Assembly (NCBI RefSeq): GCF_000429645.1
Contig: NZ_AUCG01000021.1
Location: forward strand, 343,224 to 407,223
Source of the DNA: Niveispirillum irakense DSM 11586
Lineage (GTDB): Bacteria; Pseudomonadota; Alphaproteobacteria; Azospirillales; Azospirillaceae
Direction of reading: 5' to 3'
Length of the DNA stretch: 64,000 bases
Of the stretch, positions 46,976 through 55,413 are shown in pieces. The notes beneath the pieces are model-generated. The model did no database searches, had not been told where the DNA came from, and was given only the letters and a program-made list of their open reading frames with translations. Within the stretch, counting starts at the first letter, position 1. Each line of letters opens with the position of its first letter. The position numbers and the translations under genes were made by a program.

Positions 46976-49342
46976 ATGCTGCGTTATCGCTGGATCGTTC
47001 TGGCCACCGGCCTGCTTGTGCTGGGGCTGATGGTGCAAACGGCCATGGCACAGCGTTTTCCCGGTGCGGGGCCGGGGACGGCAGTCGGGGTGACGACCCG
47101 CGCTTTTTCCACTCAGGCCCGCCAGCTTCTGCGCCCGGAACTGGTTATTCGCAGCGGCCGCCCCCCTGCCATCGTTGGCCTTGCTGGTGTCACCGGTCAG
47201 GATCGGTTCGCCATCCTGACCGGTGATGGCGGCATCCGGCTGTGGGATATGCGGATCGGGGCGCAGATTCAGTTTCTGCGTCCGCCCCCCGGCATTGACA
47301 GGGTGGCGCTGGGCGATGGCGGGCTATGGATGGTGCTGCGTGATGATGCCGGCACCGCCTTGTTCTGGCGCCAGACGGCCCCGGCAGATTTCATCCCCCT
47401 GTCTCTCAAGGGTGTTACCGCCTTGACAGGGCAACCGGACGGGCCTGTCTTGGTGGCAACGGCGCAGGATGGTCTGTTTCTGCTGGATGCCGATGGTATC
47501 CCCCAACCAGTATCGGGTGCCCCCCAGGGGGTGACCCACCTCGCGGCGGCTGGCAGTGGTGCTGTACTTGCGGGGGCGGCCAATGGGGCCGTTTGGCATC
47601 TGCGGGTGGGTGAAGGGACGGTCCAGCTTATCGACCAATGGCGCCTGTCCGGCCCGGTCGCGGCGCTGACAGCCGATGGCACGGGGGTGATGCTGGCGGC
47701 GGCGCAGAACGGTGTGCTGACGCGGCTGTCGCCTGGTGGTGCCGTCGCCTGGACCCTTGAGACGGGGCAATCCATCACATCCCTGGCTTTGGCGCCGGGG
47801 GGGCTGGGTTTCGGGCGGGCTGGAGACGCAACGGTTAGTTTTCAGGTCGATGATGGCCGTTCCGGCCCGGCCCCAACCCTTGCCGGTGCCACAACGGGCG
47901 ACCTCCTGGCGACGGTCCGTGGCACTATCCTGGCGGCGGGTAATGATGGTCGGGTTACCCTGGTGGATGGAAGAACGGCAGAAGGAATGGCCGATATCCA
48001 TATAACGGCCACTAATTGGGCTGTGATCGACCGGGCGGGGCGCTTTGATGGAACCGCAGAGATTGCCCGGGACTTCGCCTGGCGTCTGGGCCAGCGTGAT
48101 ATCGACCTTGTCGCATTCAGTGAAAAATGGTTCGAGCCGGGCCTGGCAGCCCGCTATCTGTCTGCCGGCATAGCACCGCTGGCGACCACCCCGCCTGCCA
48201 CGCCGGAGCAAGGGTTTGAGCTGCCGCCAGAGGTGCGTCTGTCCCTTTCCGACAGGCCTGCATCCGATAGCGACAGGGTGATGTTGAAGGTGGAAGCCAT
48301 TTTTGCCCAGCCCCCTGCCAATGCTGCGGTACCCCGGTTACGTCTCAGGCGGGGCGAACGGCTATTGGATATGGGGGCGCTGCCGGCGCCGGATGTCAGC
48401 GATGGGGGCAAGGTCTTCACCTGGCAAATCCCCGCCCCGCTGGCGGTGGGGGAAAACCGCTTTGCGGCGCTGGTTGCCGGCTGGGGGGAGGTGGAGGTGG
48501 CTTCCCCCAGCCTGACGCTGAATCGGGAGGGGGAGACGGCACCCGGTCGCCTGCTGTTCGCCGCCATGGGCATTGATGCTTATGGTACGCCGGCTCTGTC
48601 GCGCCTTCTTTATTCTGGCAGTGATGCCGCCCATCTGCGGGATATTTTCGCCGGGAACGGCAGCCCCATGCCCGTCTATTCCCACCCGGATATGGTGTTA
48701 CGCGACACGCGGACCAGGATGGTCGATATCCACACGCTGTTCAACGGGATGGAACAGGCACGCCCGCAAGATGTGGCGATCATTGCGCTGGTGGGACATG
48801 GGGCTTTCTACCAGGGGCAATGGTTCTTTCCGTCTTCCGAGGTGCGACGGGACGATCTGTCCGATTTGCCAACCTATGGTCTTTCCGCCACCCAACTGGC
48901 GGAAAAACTGTCCCGAATTCAGGCAGGGCGGATCGTTCTCATCATTGATGCCTGTTATTCCGGCGCGGTGCTTGATGTGTTGAATGCCTTCAGCCAGCGC
49001 CGCCTGTTGAACCGGGTGTCGCAGGATACGGGTGTTGTCATCCTGGCGTCGGCCAGCAGCGCAGAGCAGTCCCACCAATATGAGGGGCTCAAGATGGGCA
49101 TCTTCTCCTACATCCTGCTTTCAGGCGTGAAGGCGGATATGACCGGGTTTTACCCCGCAGATGTTAGCCCACGTGATGGCAAAGTGATGCTGCGCGAACT
49201 GTCGGATTATACGCGGCAATGGGTGCCAGCCTTGGCGGCCCTGGCGATGGATAAGACCAGGATGATGGGTGCCGGTACGGGCACCAACACAATGCAAACC
49301 CCGGTCCTGGCGGCAGCGGGTGCCGATTTCCAGGTGCGGTGA
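46976..49342 (+). CDS. Secreted caspase-family protease with beta-propeller-like N-terminal domain
   Basis: A 788-residue protein. GGGGGG precedes the ATG; the GTG one codon earlier is the alternative. Signal peptide MLRYRWIVLATGLLVLGLMVQTAMA. Residues 60-345 contain repeated WD40/PQQ-like blades (FAILTGDGGIRLWDMRIGA, VLAGAANGAVWHL). A beta-rich linker follows, then a C14-type caspase domain from about 525 (RLLFAAMGIDAYG) with the catalytic dyad His608 (LVGHGAF) and Cys660 (IDACYSGA). Metacaspase-type enzymes cut after Arg or Lys. It starts 20 bases after the autotransporter stop, so the two may be cotranscribed. The target is unknown. Confidence 0.88.
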   Translation: MLRYRWIVLATGLLVLGLMVQTAMAQRFPGAGPGTAVGVTTRAFSTQARQLLRPELVIRSGRPPAIVGLAGVTGQDRFAILTGDGGIRLWDMRIGAQIQFLRPPPGIDRVALGDGGLWMVLRDDAGTALFWRQTAPADFIPLSLKGVTALTGQPDGPVLVATAQDGLFLLDADGIPQPVSGAPQGVTHLAAAGSGAVLAGAANGAVWHLRVGEGTVQLIDQWRLSGPVAALTADGTGVMLAAAQNGVLTRLSPGGAVAWTLETGQSITSLALAPGGLGFGRAGDATVSFQVDDGRSGPAPTLAGATTGDLLATVRGTILAAGNDGRVTLVDGRTAEGMADIHITATNWAVIDRAGRFDGTAEIARDFAWRLGQRDIDLVAFSEKWFEPGLAARYLSAGIAPLATTPPATPEQGFELPPEVRLSLSDRPASDSDRVMLKVEAIFAQPPANAAVPRLRLRRGERLLDMGALPAPDVSDGGKVFTWQIPAPLAVGENRFAALVAGWGEVEVASPSLTLNREGETAPGRLLFAAMGIDAYGTPALSRLLYSGSDAAHLRDIFAGNGSPMPVYSHPDMVLRDTRTRMVDIHTLFNGMEQARPQDVAIIALVGHGAFYQGQWFFPSSEVRRDDLSDLPTYGLSATQLAEKLSRIQAGRIVLIIDACYSGAVLDVLNAFSQRRLLNRVSQDTGVVILASASSAEQSHQYEGLKMGIFSYILLSGVKADMTGFYPADVSPRDGKVMLRELSDYTRQWVPALAALAMDKTRMMGAGTGTNTMQTPVLAAAGADFQVR

Positions 49343-49348
49343 CGTTCC

Positions 49349-50164
49349 ATGAGGGGCTGCCGGCTGTTGCCATTTTTGCTGGGGCTTTGCCTGTCAGCCT
49401 GCGTGGCCGCGCCCCCTCTGGGCCATCGGGCGCACCGGCTGGGTGGGGCCATCCTCACGCTGCCTGCGGGGCCGTTCGATCTTAAAGCCATCCTCCGGTG
49501 CGCAGAACCGGGGCCCGAGCCGTTGCTTGTCTTCATTGAGGGGGATGGGCGGGCATGGCGTGATCGCGCCCATCCTTCTGATGATCCCACACCTTTGGAC
49601 GATACGCTGATTCAGGTGATGGCGGCGATGAATACGCCCTGTGCCGCCTACCTTGCCCGGCCCTGCCAATATGATGTGCCAGGAAGGGGGTGCGATGCAC
49701 GCTACTGGACCAGCCATCGTTTTGCGCCCGAGGTGATCGCTGCCATGGGGCAGGCGGTGGATGGGTTGAAGCTCGCTACCGGTCGCAACATGGTCGTTTT
49801 CATCGGCTATTCCGGTGGTGGAGCGGTTGTGGTCCTGCTTGCAGCCCGGCGACGGGATGTGGCTGGGCTGGTGACGCTGGCGGGGGTGCTGGATCACAGG
49901 GCGTGGACAGGACATCATCATGTCAGCCCGCTGGACGGATCATTGAATCCTGTGGATGTGGCCCCGGCACTGGGGAATATTTCACAACTGCATTTGCAAG
50001 GGGCAACCGATGAAACGGTGCCGCCCGCGACCATGGATGGTTTCTTCAACAGCCTGCCGGCTGGCAGTCCTGCGACCCGTCTGATCCTCCCCGCAACCGG
50101 CCATGATGGGCCCTGGGCCCGGTCTCTCATCCACCATCTTCCCAAATGGGCCGGGGCAGGGTAG
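49349..50164 (+). CDS. Lipoprotein alpha/beta-hydrolase
   Basis: A 271-residue protein. The lipobox LSAC gives lipidated Cys18. It has an alpha/beta-hydrolase core with LLVFIEGDGRAW, the nucleophile elbow GYSGGG (Ser155), a likely Asp in ATDETVP and His in LPATGHDGP. Six bases separate it from the caspase gene, so it probably shares that transcript. Substrate cannot be told; a membrane-anchored lipase or esterase is the simplest reading. Confidence 0.82.
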   Translation: MRGCRLLPFLLGLCLSACVAAPPLGHRAHRLGGAILTLPAGPFDLKAILRCAEPGPEPLLVFIEGDGRAWRDRAHPSDDPTPLDDTLIQVMAAMNTPCAAYLARPCQYDVPGRGCDARYWTSHRFAPEVIAAMGQAVDGLKLATGRNMVVFIGYSGGGAVVVLLAARRRDVAGLVTLAGVLDHRAWTGHHHVSPLDGSLNPVDVAPALGNISQLHLQGATDETVPPATMDGFFNSLPAGSPATRLILPATGHDGPWARSLIHHLPKWAGAG

Positions 50165-50196
50165 GTGTCGTTCAAACGCTTTGTTCGGGAAGAATC

Positions 50197-51111
50197 ATGG
50201 CCAAGCTCGTCATCCTCGGCAGCATCAATGTCGATATCCTCGCCACCATGCAGCGCGCGCCCAAAGGGGGCGAGACGGTGAATGGGGAGACGGTTAACCT
50301 GATGCCGGGCGGCAAGGGGCTGAACCAGGCTGTCGCCGCGGTGCAGCAGGGGGTGGCAGTAGCCTTTGCCGGACGGATCGGCCGCGACCTCTTCGGGGAC
50401 CAGATTGTCGCCTTTTTCCAGGAAAAGGGTATCGCTGCCAGCCTGATCCGCAGCGACAGCCGCGCCACCGGCAATGCGCTGATCATGGTGGATGCGACGG
50501 CGGAAAACCGGATTGTGGTTATCCCGGCGGCCAATCTGGAAGTTACCTCGGCCGATGCGGATGGCATTGATATTGACGCCGGCGATATCGTGGTCAGCCA
50601 GTTTGAGGTGCCGCGGCCTGCCATTGCTGCCCTGTTCGCCCGTGCCCGTGCTGCCGGTGCCCGGACATTGCTGAATGCAGCTCCGGCGCTGGACGATGCA
50701 TCTGACAGCCTCTGGTACGACACCGACCTGCTGGTGGTGAACGAGACGGAACTGGGCCATTTCGCTGGCGTCGAACTGGCCGAGGATGCGACGGAAGCCG
50801 ATGTGGCCGCTGCGGCCCGCCGCCTGTTCCGCCGGCCCGGCCAGACCGTGATTGCCACGCTGGGCGTGCGGGGCGCCCTGGCGGTGACTGCCGATGCCAT
50901 CACGGCCGTGCCGGGCCGCAAGGTAAAAGCCATCGATACGACCGGCGCCGGGGATTGCTTCGTTGGTAGTCTGGCTGCGCGGCTGGCGGCGGGGGACGAT
51001 CTGGCGGTCGCCATGCGCTATGCCAATGTCGCCGCTTCCATTGCCTGCACCCGTGTCGGCACCGGCACGGCGATGCCGACAGCGGCGGAAGTGCGGGCAG
51101 CATTGGGATAA
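50197..51111 (+). CDS. rbsK: Ribokinase (PfkB family)
   Basis: A 304-residue sugar kinase starting MAKLVILGSINVDIL with GGGAAG upstream; the in-frame start at 50146 overlaps the previous gene. Motifs are MPGGKGLNQAVAA (substrate side, PfkB signature 1) and DTTGAGDCFVGSLAA with catalytic Asp253. Close to E. coli RbsK in length (309). It phosphorylates ribose, or a similar pentose or nucleoside-derived sugar, with ATP in the cytoplasm. No ribose transporter is nearby, so substrate is by family. Confidence 0.88.
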   Translation: MAKLVILGSINVDILATMQRAPKGGETVNGETVNLMPGGKGLNQAVAAVQQGVAVAFAGRIGRDLFGDQIVAFFQEKGIAASLIRSDSRATGNALIMVDATAENRIVVIPAANLEVTSADADGIDIDAGDIVVSQFEVPRPAIAALFARARAAGARTLLNAAPALDDASDSLWYDTDLLVVNETELGHFAGVELAEDATEADVAAAARRLFRRPGQTVIATLGVRGALAVTADAITAVPGRKVKAIDTTGAGDCFVGSLAARLAAGDDLAVAMRYANVAASIACTRVGTGTAMPTAAEVRAALG

Positions 51112-51197
51112 GGCAATCCCAATCTGCACTTTCCGCTTGGGAGCAGCAGCAGGGCTGGGTAGTCTGTCAGCAGGATGATTCAAGGGGAGCCAGGGCG

Positions 51198-51617
51198 ATG
51201 AGCGATACCTATGTCACGCTCAAGATCCGCGAGGCATTGAAGGCCGCGCAGGGTAGCCGTGGGCAGGCACAGCGCATCCTGGCCGCCTGGGCATTGGATG
51301 ACGAGCAGTTGCTGCGTGGTCTTTGCAAACCCTTCCTGAAAGCCATCGTTGGCAGCGCCGTGGATCGCGTGGCGCGCGGCGGCGGGGTGACCACCGCCGC
51401 GCCAGCGCCCGGCCAGGGCATCAGCCGCCCCTCCACGGGGCCAAAGAAGCTGCCGCCGCAGATGCTGGATGCCATCATCGCGCGGATGGGCACGGGCGGC
51501 GGTGCGGCCCCGTCAAAACCGGGAACGGCAGCGTCGGAACCGGCAGATGAGGCCGGTGATCAGGCCGATAACCTGAAGGCGCTGGCGGCGGCTTTCAGCC
51601 AGCGGCGTAAGCCCTGA
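51198..51617 (+). CDS. Small hypothetical protein with helical N-terminal domain
   Basis: A 139-residue protein of unknown function. Residues 1-60 look like a compact helical domain (TLKIREALKAAQGSRGQAQRILAAWALDDEQLLRGL), followed by a low-complexity Gly/Pro/Ala linker with KLPPQMLDAIIARMG and an acidic tail. GGGGAG precedes the ATG. It has no signal peptide or TM segment. Coding-like composition and a terminator just after the stop support a real gene. Confidence 0.7.
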   Translation: MSDTYVTLKIREALKAAQGSRGQAQRILAAWALDDEQLLRGLCKPFLKAIVGSAVDRVARGGGVTTAAPAPGQGISRPSTGPKKLPPQMLDAIIARMGTGGGAAPSKPGTAASEPADEAGDQADNLKALAAAFSQRRKP

Positions 51618-51622
51618 CGTAA

Positions 51623-51652
51623 AAAGGGCGCCGCCCGATGGCGACGCCCTTT
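51623..51652. terminator. Bidirectional terminator between the small protein and the chemoreceptor
   Basis: AAAGGGCG / CGCCCTTT stem with A-rich DNA on the left and T-rich DNA on the right. On the minus strand it ends in CGCCCTTTTTA, a good terminator for the chemoreceptor gene. Confidence 0.7.
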
Positions 51653-51678
51653 CATACCCTAGGCTTCGATCCGGCGTG

Positions 51679-53361
51679 TTAAGCCGCCCTGATATCTGCA
51701 AGGAACTGTTCTACCTGCGCACGCAGGGTTTCTGCCTGCTGGGCCAATTCCTGCGCGGCACCCAGCACTTGACCGGCAGCGGCACCGGTCTGGCCGGCAG
51801 CTTCCGTCACCTGGATGACATTGACCGACACTTCCTGTGTACCGGCGGCGGCCTGGGTGACATTGCGGGAAATCTCCGTCGTTGAGGCGCCCTGTTCCTC
51901 CATGGCGGCAGCAATCGACGTACCGATCTCCGACACGGACTGGATCGTTGCGCCAATGCTGCGGATGGCAGTGACGGAGCTTTCCGTCGCCTGCTGGACC
52001 GCCCCGACCTGGGTCGCGATTTCTTCCGTTGCTTTTGCGGTCTGCTGGGCCAGCGTTTTCACTTCGCTGGCGACGACGGCAAATCCCTTACCCGCTTCGC
52101 CGGCGCGCGCAGCCTCAATCGTGGCATTCAGCGCCAGCAGGTTGGTCTGCGCCGCAATATCCTGGATCAGTTGCACGACAGCGCCGATACGGCCTGCGGC
52201 CTCCGCCAGGCCGGCGACGGTGTGATCGGTCTGCTGAACCTCGTGGGCTGCCCGGTTGGAGATGGTTTTTGAGTGGTTAACCTGATGATTGATTTCGGCG
52301 ATGCTGGCGGCCATTTCCTCCGACGCAGCGGCAACCGTCTGGACATTGGCCGTGGTCTGCTCTGCCGCCGCGGCAGCGGCTGCCGCCTGGCGGCTGGTTT
52401 CCTCGGCAATGGCGGCCATGGATTGGGCCGTAGCGTCCAGTTCCGTCGCGGCGGCCCCCACGGTGCGCAGCACAGCCGATGCCTGCTGGTCGAAATCATT
52501 GATCAAACGGGCGATATTGACGGCGCGTGCTTCCTTTGCCTGTTGCTCCGCTTTCTGCTCCTCGCCCAGCCGATCGGCGGTGACCAGCCCTTCCTTGAAG
52601 ACTTGCACGGCGCGGGCCATCTCGCCCACCTCGTCGCCCTTGTCCGCATCGGGCACAGCCACAGCCAGTTCATGTTTGGCCAGCCGGTTCATCACACCGG
52701 TCAAAATCTGTATCGGCCGGACCACGCCACCCAGAAGTGACCATATCGCCGCCAGTGTCACCGCGATCGCAAGAGCGAGGACTACACTGATTGTGATCAG
52801 GGCAGAGCGTGTGGCGCTTCGGACTTCTGTCACTGCGGCATCCGAGGTCGCGATATTCAGCTTGATCAGCTTCTCCACCTCACCTTGCACTTCACGATAT
52901 TGCGGAGTGAGTTTGCTGGCCATAAGAGCATTTGCTTCGTCGGTACGACCTTGCAGCTTCAACGCCTTAAGGTCGTTGAAGGATTCGCTGTAGCCGTTCC
53001 AGATGCGCAAAAGGTTTTCATAAACGCGCTGCTCTTCCGGGCTGGAGATCAGTGGCGCGTAATTCTGCTTTGCCTCGGCCAGGAGCTTAGCCGAAAGGGC
53101 CATCCGCTCATCAGACGCTTGTATGTCTTTTTCACTGGAGGCAGTTAGGTATTGATAATGGTTGATGCGGGTTCGCATCAAAGCTGCGTAGAGATCGCCG
53201 ATATAGCGGACAGAAGGCAGGGAATCGGTACCGATCACAAGCCCGTCATTCGCCACCACGTTCAACCGTGTCAGCGAGAAAAGGCCGAGCAACAATGTGA
53301 AGGCCAGAACCGCGCCGAAGGCGCCGATTACCCGGATACGAATTGAAAAATTCCGGAACAT
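51679..53361 (-). CDS. Methyl-accepting chemotaxis protein
   Basis: A 560-residue receptor. TM1 is at about 11-32, and a periplasmic four-helix-bundle sensor (33-185) contains the [11 protein letters not shown] and [11 protein letters not shown] segments typical of 4HB_MCP. TM2 lies at about 187-208 and HAMP at 210-262. The signalling domain has the hairpin tip [44 protein letters not shown], here spread over residues about 410-455. The C-terminus has no CheR-docking pentapeptide. GGAG lies 6 bases before the ATG. The ligand is unknown; small organic acids or amino acids are usual for this sensor fold. Confidence 0.93.
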   Translation of the reverse strand: MFRNFSIRIRVIGAFGAVLAFTLLLGLFSLTRLNVVANDGLVIGTDSLPSVRYIGDLYAALMRTRINHYQYLTASSEKDIQASDERMALSAKLLAEAKQNYAPLISSPEEQRVYENLLRIWNGYSESFNDLKALKLQGRTDEANALMASKLTPQYREVQGEVEKLIKLNIATSDAAVTEVRSATRSALITISVVLALAIAVTLAAIWSLLGGVVRPIQILTGVMNRLAKHELAVAVPDADKGDEVGEMARAVQVFKEGLVTADRLGEEQKAEQQAKEARAVNIARLINDFDQQASAVLRTVGAAATELDATAQSMAAIAEETSRQAAAAAAAAEQTTANVQTVAAASEEMAASIAEINHQVNHSKTISNRAAHEVQQTDHTVAGLAEAAGRIGAVVQLIQDIAAQTNLLALNATIEAARAGEAGKGFAVVASEVKTLAQQTAKATEEIATQVGAVQQATESSVTAIRSIGATIQSVSEIGTSIAAAMEEQGASTTEISRNVTQAAAGTQEVSVNVIQVTEAAGQTGAAAGQVLGAAQELAQQAETLRAQVEQFLADIRAA

Positions 53362-53561
53362 GCCCGTCTCCAGCGTGGAACTTTAAATGGTCAATGCTCC
53401 ATTACGCTCGCCCAAACTATTGCGCAACCTCTGCAGGGGGATAGTAAAAACTATGTTTAAATATTTAAATCATATTTAATGACTTAGAAACATTCGTAAA
53501 ATCAAAGACTTGAAATTTTTTGATAATGTAAGCGGCATCTGCGCACGATCGTTCTTAAACA

Positions 53562-53593
53562 GATCCCCCACCTGACCAAAAGGTGGGGGGATC
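53562..53593 (-). terminator. Terminator after the four-TM protein gene
   Basis: A near-perfect 12-13-bp stem GATCCCCCACCT / AGGTGGGGGGATC lies just beyond the stop at 53601 of the minus-strand gene and is followed on that strand by TGTTT. It could also stop plus-strand transcription weakly. The bases from 53395 to 53560 are AT-rich and hold the chemoreceptor promoter. Confidence 0.65.
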
Positions 53594-53600
53594 TCGATCG

Positions 53601-54077
53601 TCAATAGGCGCTTTCCAACTGACGACGTTGTTTTTCCAATATAGCTACCTGCCGCCTGGTTTTGATGTGGAGCACGGTTGCACCGCTCAGCATGAGGCAG
53701 CCAAGAAGCGTGGCCGCTGCCGCCCCGGATCCTATGCCGGAAGACCATAATAGTCCGGCCCCCAGGGTATAAAGGGCACTGAAGCCTGTGGCGAGGCGGG
53801 TAGCGGTAAGTTTATGTCGCCCATATAACGGGCGTCTATGTGTCAGCACCCATCCGGCGTGTGCGACCCAGCATAGGGCCATGACAAGCATTGTGGCAAA
53901 TGCTGCCATTGTGCGGGTGGGCAGTGATGTCTCGGTCACCAGAAGGGCCGTGAGCGTGGCGGCCATAGCCAGCGCAGCGATAAGAAGCGCTACATAACCC
54001 CAGCGCTCTGGCCGGTTGAGCATATCATGACCTTGACGGATCAGAAGCGTTTCCACCCGCGCCTGCGTCGTGTTCAT
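53601..54077 (-). CDS. Small four-TM membrane protein coupled to the ECF sigma factor
   Basis: A 158-residue protein with four hydrophobic segments (about 25-47, 56-77, 93-113, 118-138), short charged ends and a basic C-terminal helix (KTRRQVAILEKQRRQLESAY). The ATG overlaps the sigma gene stop (ATGA), so the two are translated together. It has no zinc-binding anti-sigma motif (HxxxCxxC). Its position is that of an anti-sigma or sensor protein, but no known family is recognised. Confidence 0.75.
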   Translation of the reverse strand: MNTTQARVETLLIRQGHDMLNRPERWGYVALLIAALAMAATLTALLVTETSLPTRTMAAFATMLVMALCWVAHAGWVLTHRRPLYGRHKLTATRLATGFSALYTLGAGLLWSSGIGSGAAAATLLGCLMLSGATVLHIKTRRQVAILEKQRRQLESAY

Positions 54078-54637
54078 CGTTCCAGCCTTTCCATAAGGGT
54101 GCGTAATTGTCCCCGCCCCCGAAACAGACGTGATTTCACGGTGCCGACCGGCACACTTTGAATCTGCGCGATTTCAGCGATCGGGATTTCTTCCAGATAG
54201 AAAAGGGTCAGGGTCTGCCGCTCGGTCAGCGGTACCTGATCCAGCGCCTGTTCAAGGGCGCGCAGGATCATTTCGCGGTCGGCGCTGGCATCCCGTTCAT
54301 CAATCATGGCGATATGATCGGCTTCTTCCATCTCCCTGGTTTGGGGCAGGCGCTGACGTTTGCGTAAATGATCCATCGCTGTGCGATGGGCGATGCCGAA
54401 TAGCCATTGCCGAAAACGATATGGGTCCCGTAAAGCCGGCAGGCCGCGCAACACCCTTAGCCAGACATCCTGGACCAGTTCGTCTGCCTCGTCCGTATCG
54501 CGTGCCCAGCCCCGCAGATAGCGGAACAGGGGTGCCGCCCAGCGCCGGGCAAGCGCTTCGAAAGCGTCCGCTTCGCCCAGCAGGCAGCGTATTGTTAGCA
54601 ATGTGTCGGCGCGGTTGATTTCATCATCATCAGCCAT
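54074..54637 (-). CDS. ECF RNA polymerase sigma factor
   Basis: A 187-residue sigma-70 family protein of group 4. Region 2 (about 20-90) includes DEADELVQDVWLRVLRGLPALRDPYRFRQWLFGIAHRTAMDHLR, here cited by position 50-92. Region 4 (about 125-180) includes LTERQTLTLFYLEEIPIAEIA and VPVGTVKSRLFRGRGQLR. An excellent ribosome site (GGGAGG, 5 bases upstream) fixes the start. The partner four-TM protein follows. Its regulon and signal are not visible here. Confidence 0.92.
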   Translation of the reverse strand: MADDDEINRADTLLTIRCLLGEADAFEALARRWAAPLFRYLRGWARDTDEADELVQDVWLRVLRGLPALRDPYRFRQWLFGIAHRTAMDHLRKRQRLPQTREMEEADHIAMIDERDASADREMILRALEQALDQVPLTERQTLTLFYLEEIPIAEIAQIQSVPVGTVKSRLFRGRGQLRTLMERLER

Positions 54638-54756
54638 GCTGCCTCCCTTTCATTCAGGTAGTCGCAAGGCGTAGTGAAAGGTTCGGGGATTTTTATACGA
54701 TCAAGGAAAACATCGCCTGAAAACACGAAAGCCGCCGTCATGTCTGACAGGGGCGT

Positions 54757-54771
54757 CAGACTGCTGACAAA
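54757..54771 (+). repeat. Left terminal inverted repeat of the IS1182-type relic
   Basis: CAGACTGCTGACAAA, an exact reverse complement of 55245-55259. Confidence 0.8.
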
Positions 54772-54805
54772 GCCTTTACCAGTGGCGGGAGTTTTTGATT
54801 CAACC

Positions 54806-55211
54806 ATGGTTATGCTTAAGCCAGCCGTGCCCCAACAAACGGAACTTGAGATGGTGATGATCGCGTCGCTTGTTCCGGTGGCCCATCTGCTGCGGAAGAT
54901 CGACCCGGCGATGGATTTCAGTTTGATCCGGGATCGTGTTGCGCATTTTTACTGCGCAGACAATGGCTGTTTGGCGCTGCACCCCGTGGTTTTGTCAAGA
55001 CGCTGCTGATCGGTTATGCGTCGACCTTGAGCCAGAATCCTGCTGGCCGCTGCCGCCCAGAAGATCAAGAAAATCGCCACCACCCTTGCACGCAGACGGG
55101 GGCCTGATGGCAATTACCCAGGCACTGCACCTCTCATCTGGGCAATCGACGTCTTATCTGCACCGTCATCCTCATTGGTCTGCCAAAAACCACCATAACC
55201 GTTTGAAATAA
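54806..55211 (+). pseudogene. IS1182-family transposase remnant
   Basis: The reading starts MVMLKPAVPQQTELEMVMIASLVP and continues HLLRKIDPAMDFSLIRDRVAHFYCADNG, the well-known N-terminus of IS1182-type DDE transposases. The frame is lost after ALHPVV (about 54990). The C-terminal end reappears (AQKIKKIATTLARR, then a frame change to GGLMAITQ and SAKNHHNRLK) and stops at 55211. About 300-400 codons of the catalytic core are missing and at least one frameshift is present, so no active transposase can be made. Confidence 0.8.
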
Positions 55212-55244
55212 CCCGAAACAAAACCCCGCCCAATTTCAACGGTG

Positions 55245-55259
55245 TTTGTCAGCAGTCTG
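55245..55259 (-). repeat. Right terminal inverted repeat of the IS1182-type relic
   Basis: TTTGTCAGCAGTCTG, the exact reverse complement of the left repeat at 54757-54771. The following 154 bases up to the peptidase start hold nothing I can name. Confidence 0.8.
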
Positions 55260-55413
55260 GGGGAAAGCCCGCCTTCCCCTTTTCCATTTCCAGGCCCCGG
55301 ATGGTGACCCTTGCGCACCATGCCTGACCTGATTGTCATCTTCCGTCTATCGCCTGTGCGCAGCAGGATGATGCGATAAAGCGAATGACAAACGACCAGC
55401 AGGTAGAACGGGC

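Larger units (their letters stand above)
54757..55259 (+). mobile_element. Internally deleted IS1182-type element
   Basis: A roughly 500-bp relic bounded by perfect 15-bp inverted repeats. Inside are the N-terminal and C-terminal ends of an IS1182-family transposase with the catalytic middle gone. It looks like a MITE-like derivative that a full copy elsewhere could still mobilise. No clear target duplication is seen at the edges. Confidence 0.75.

Noticed and set aside
49349..50164. TssJ-like T6SS lipoprotein
   Set aside because: It is a lipoprotein near the T6SS but carries a clear alpha/beta-hydrolase core with GYSGGG and lacks the TssJ beta-sandwich pattern.
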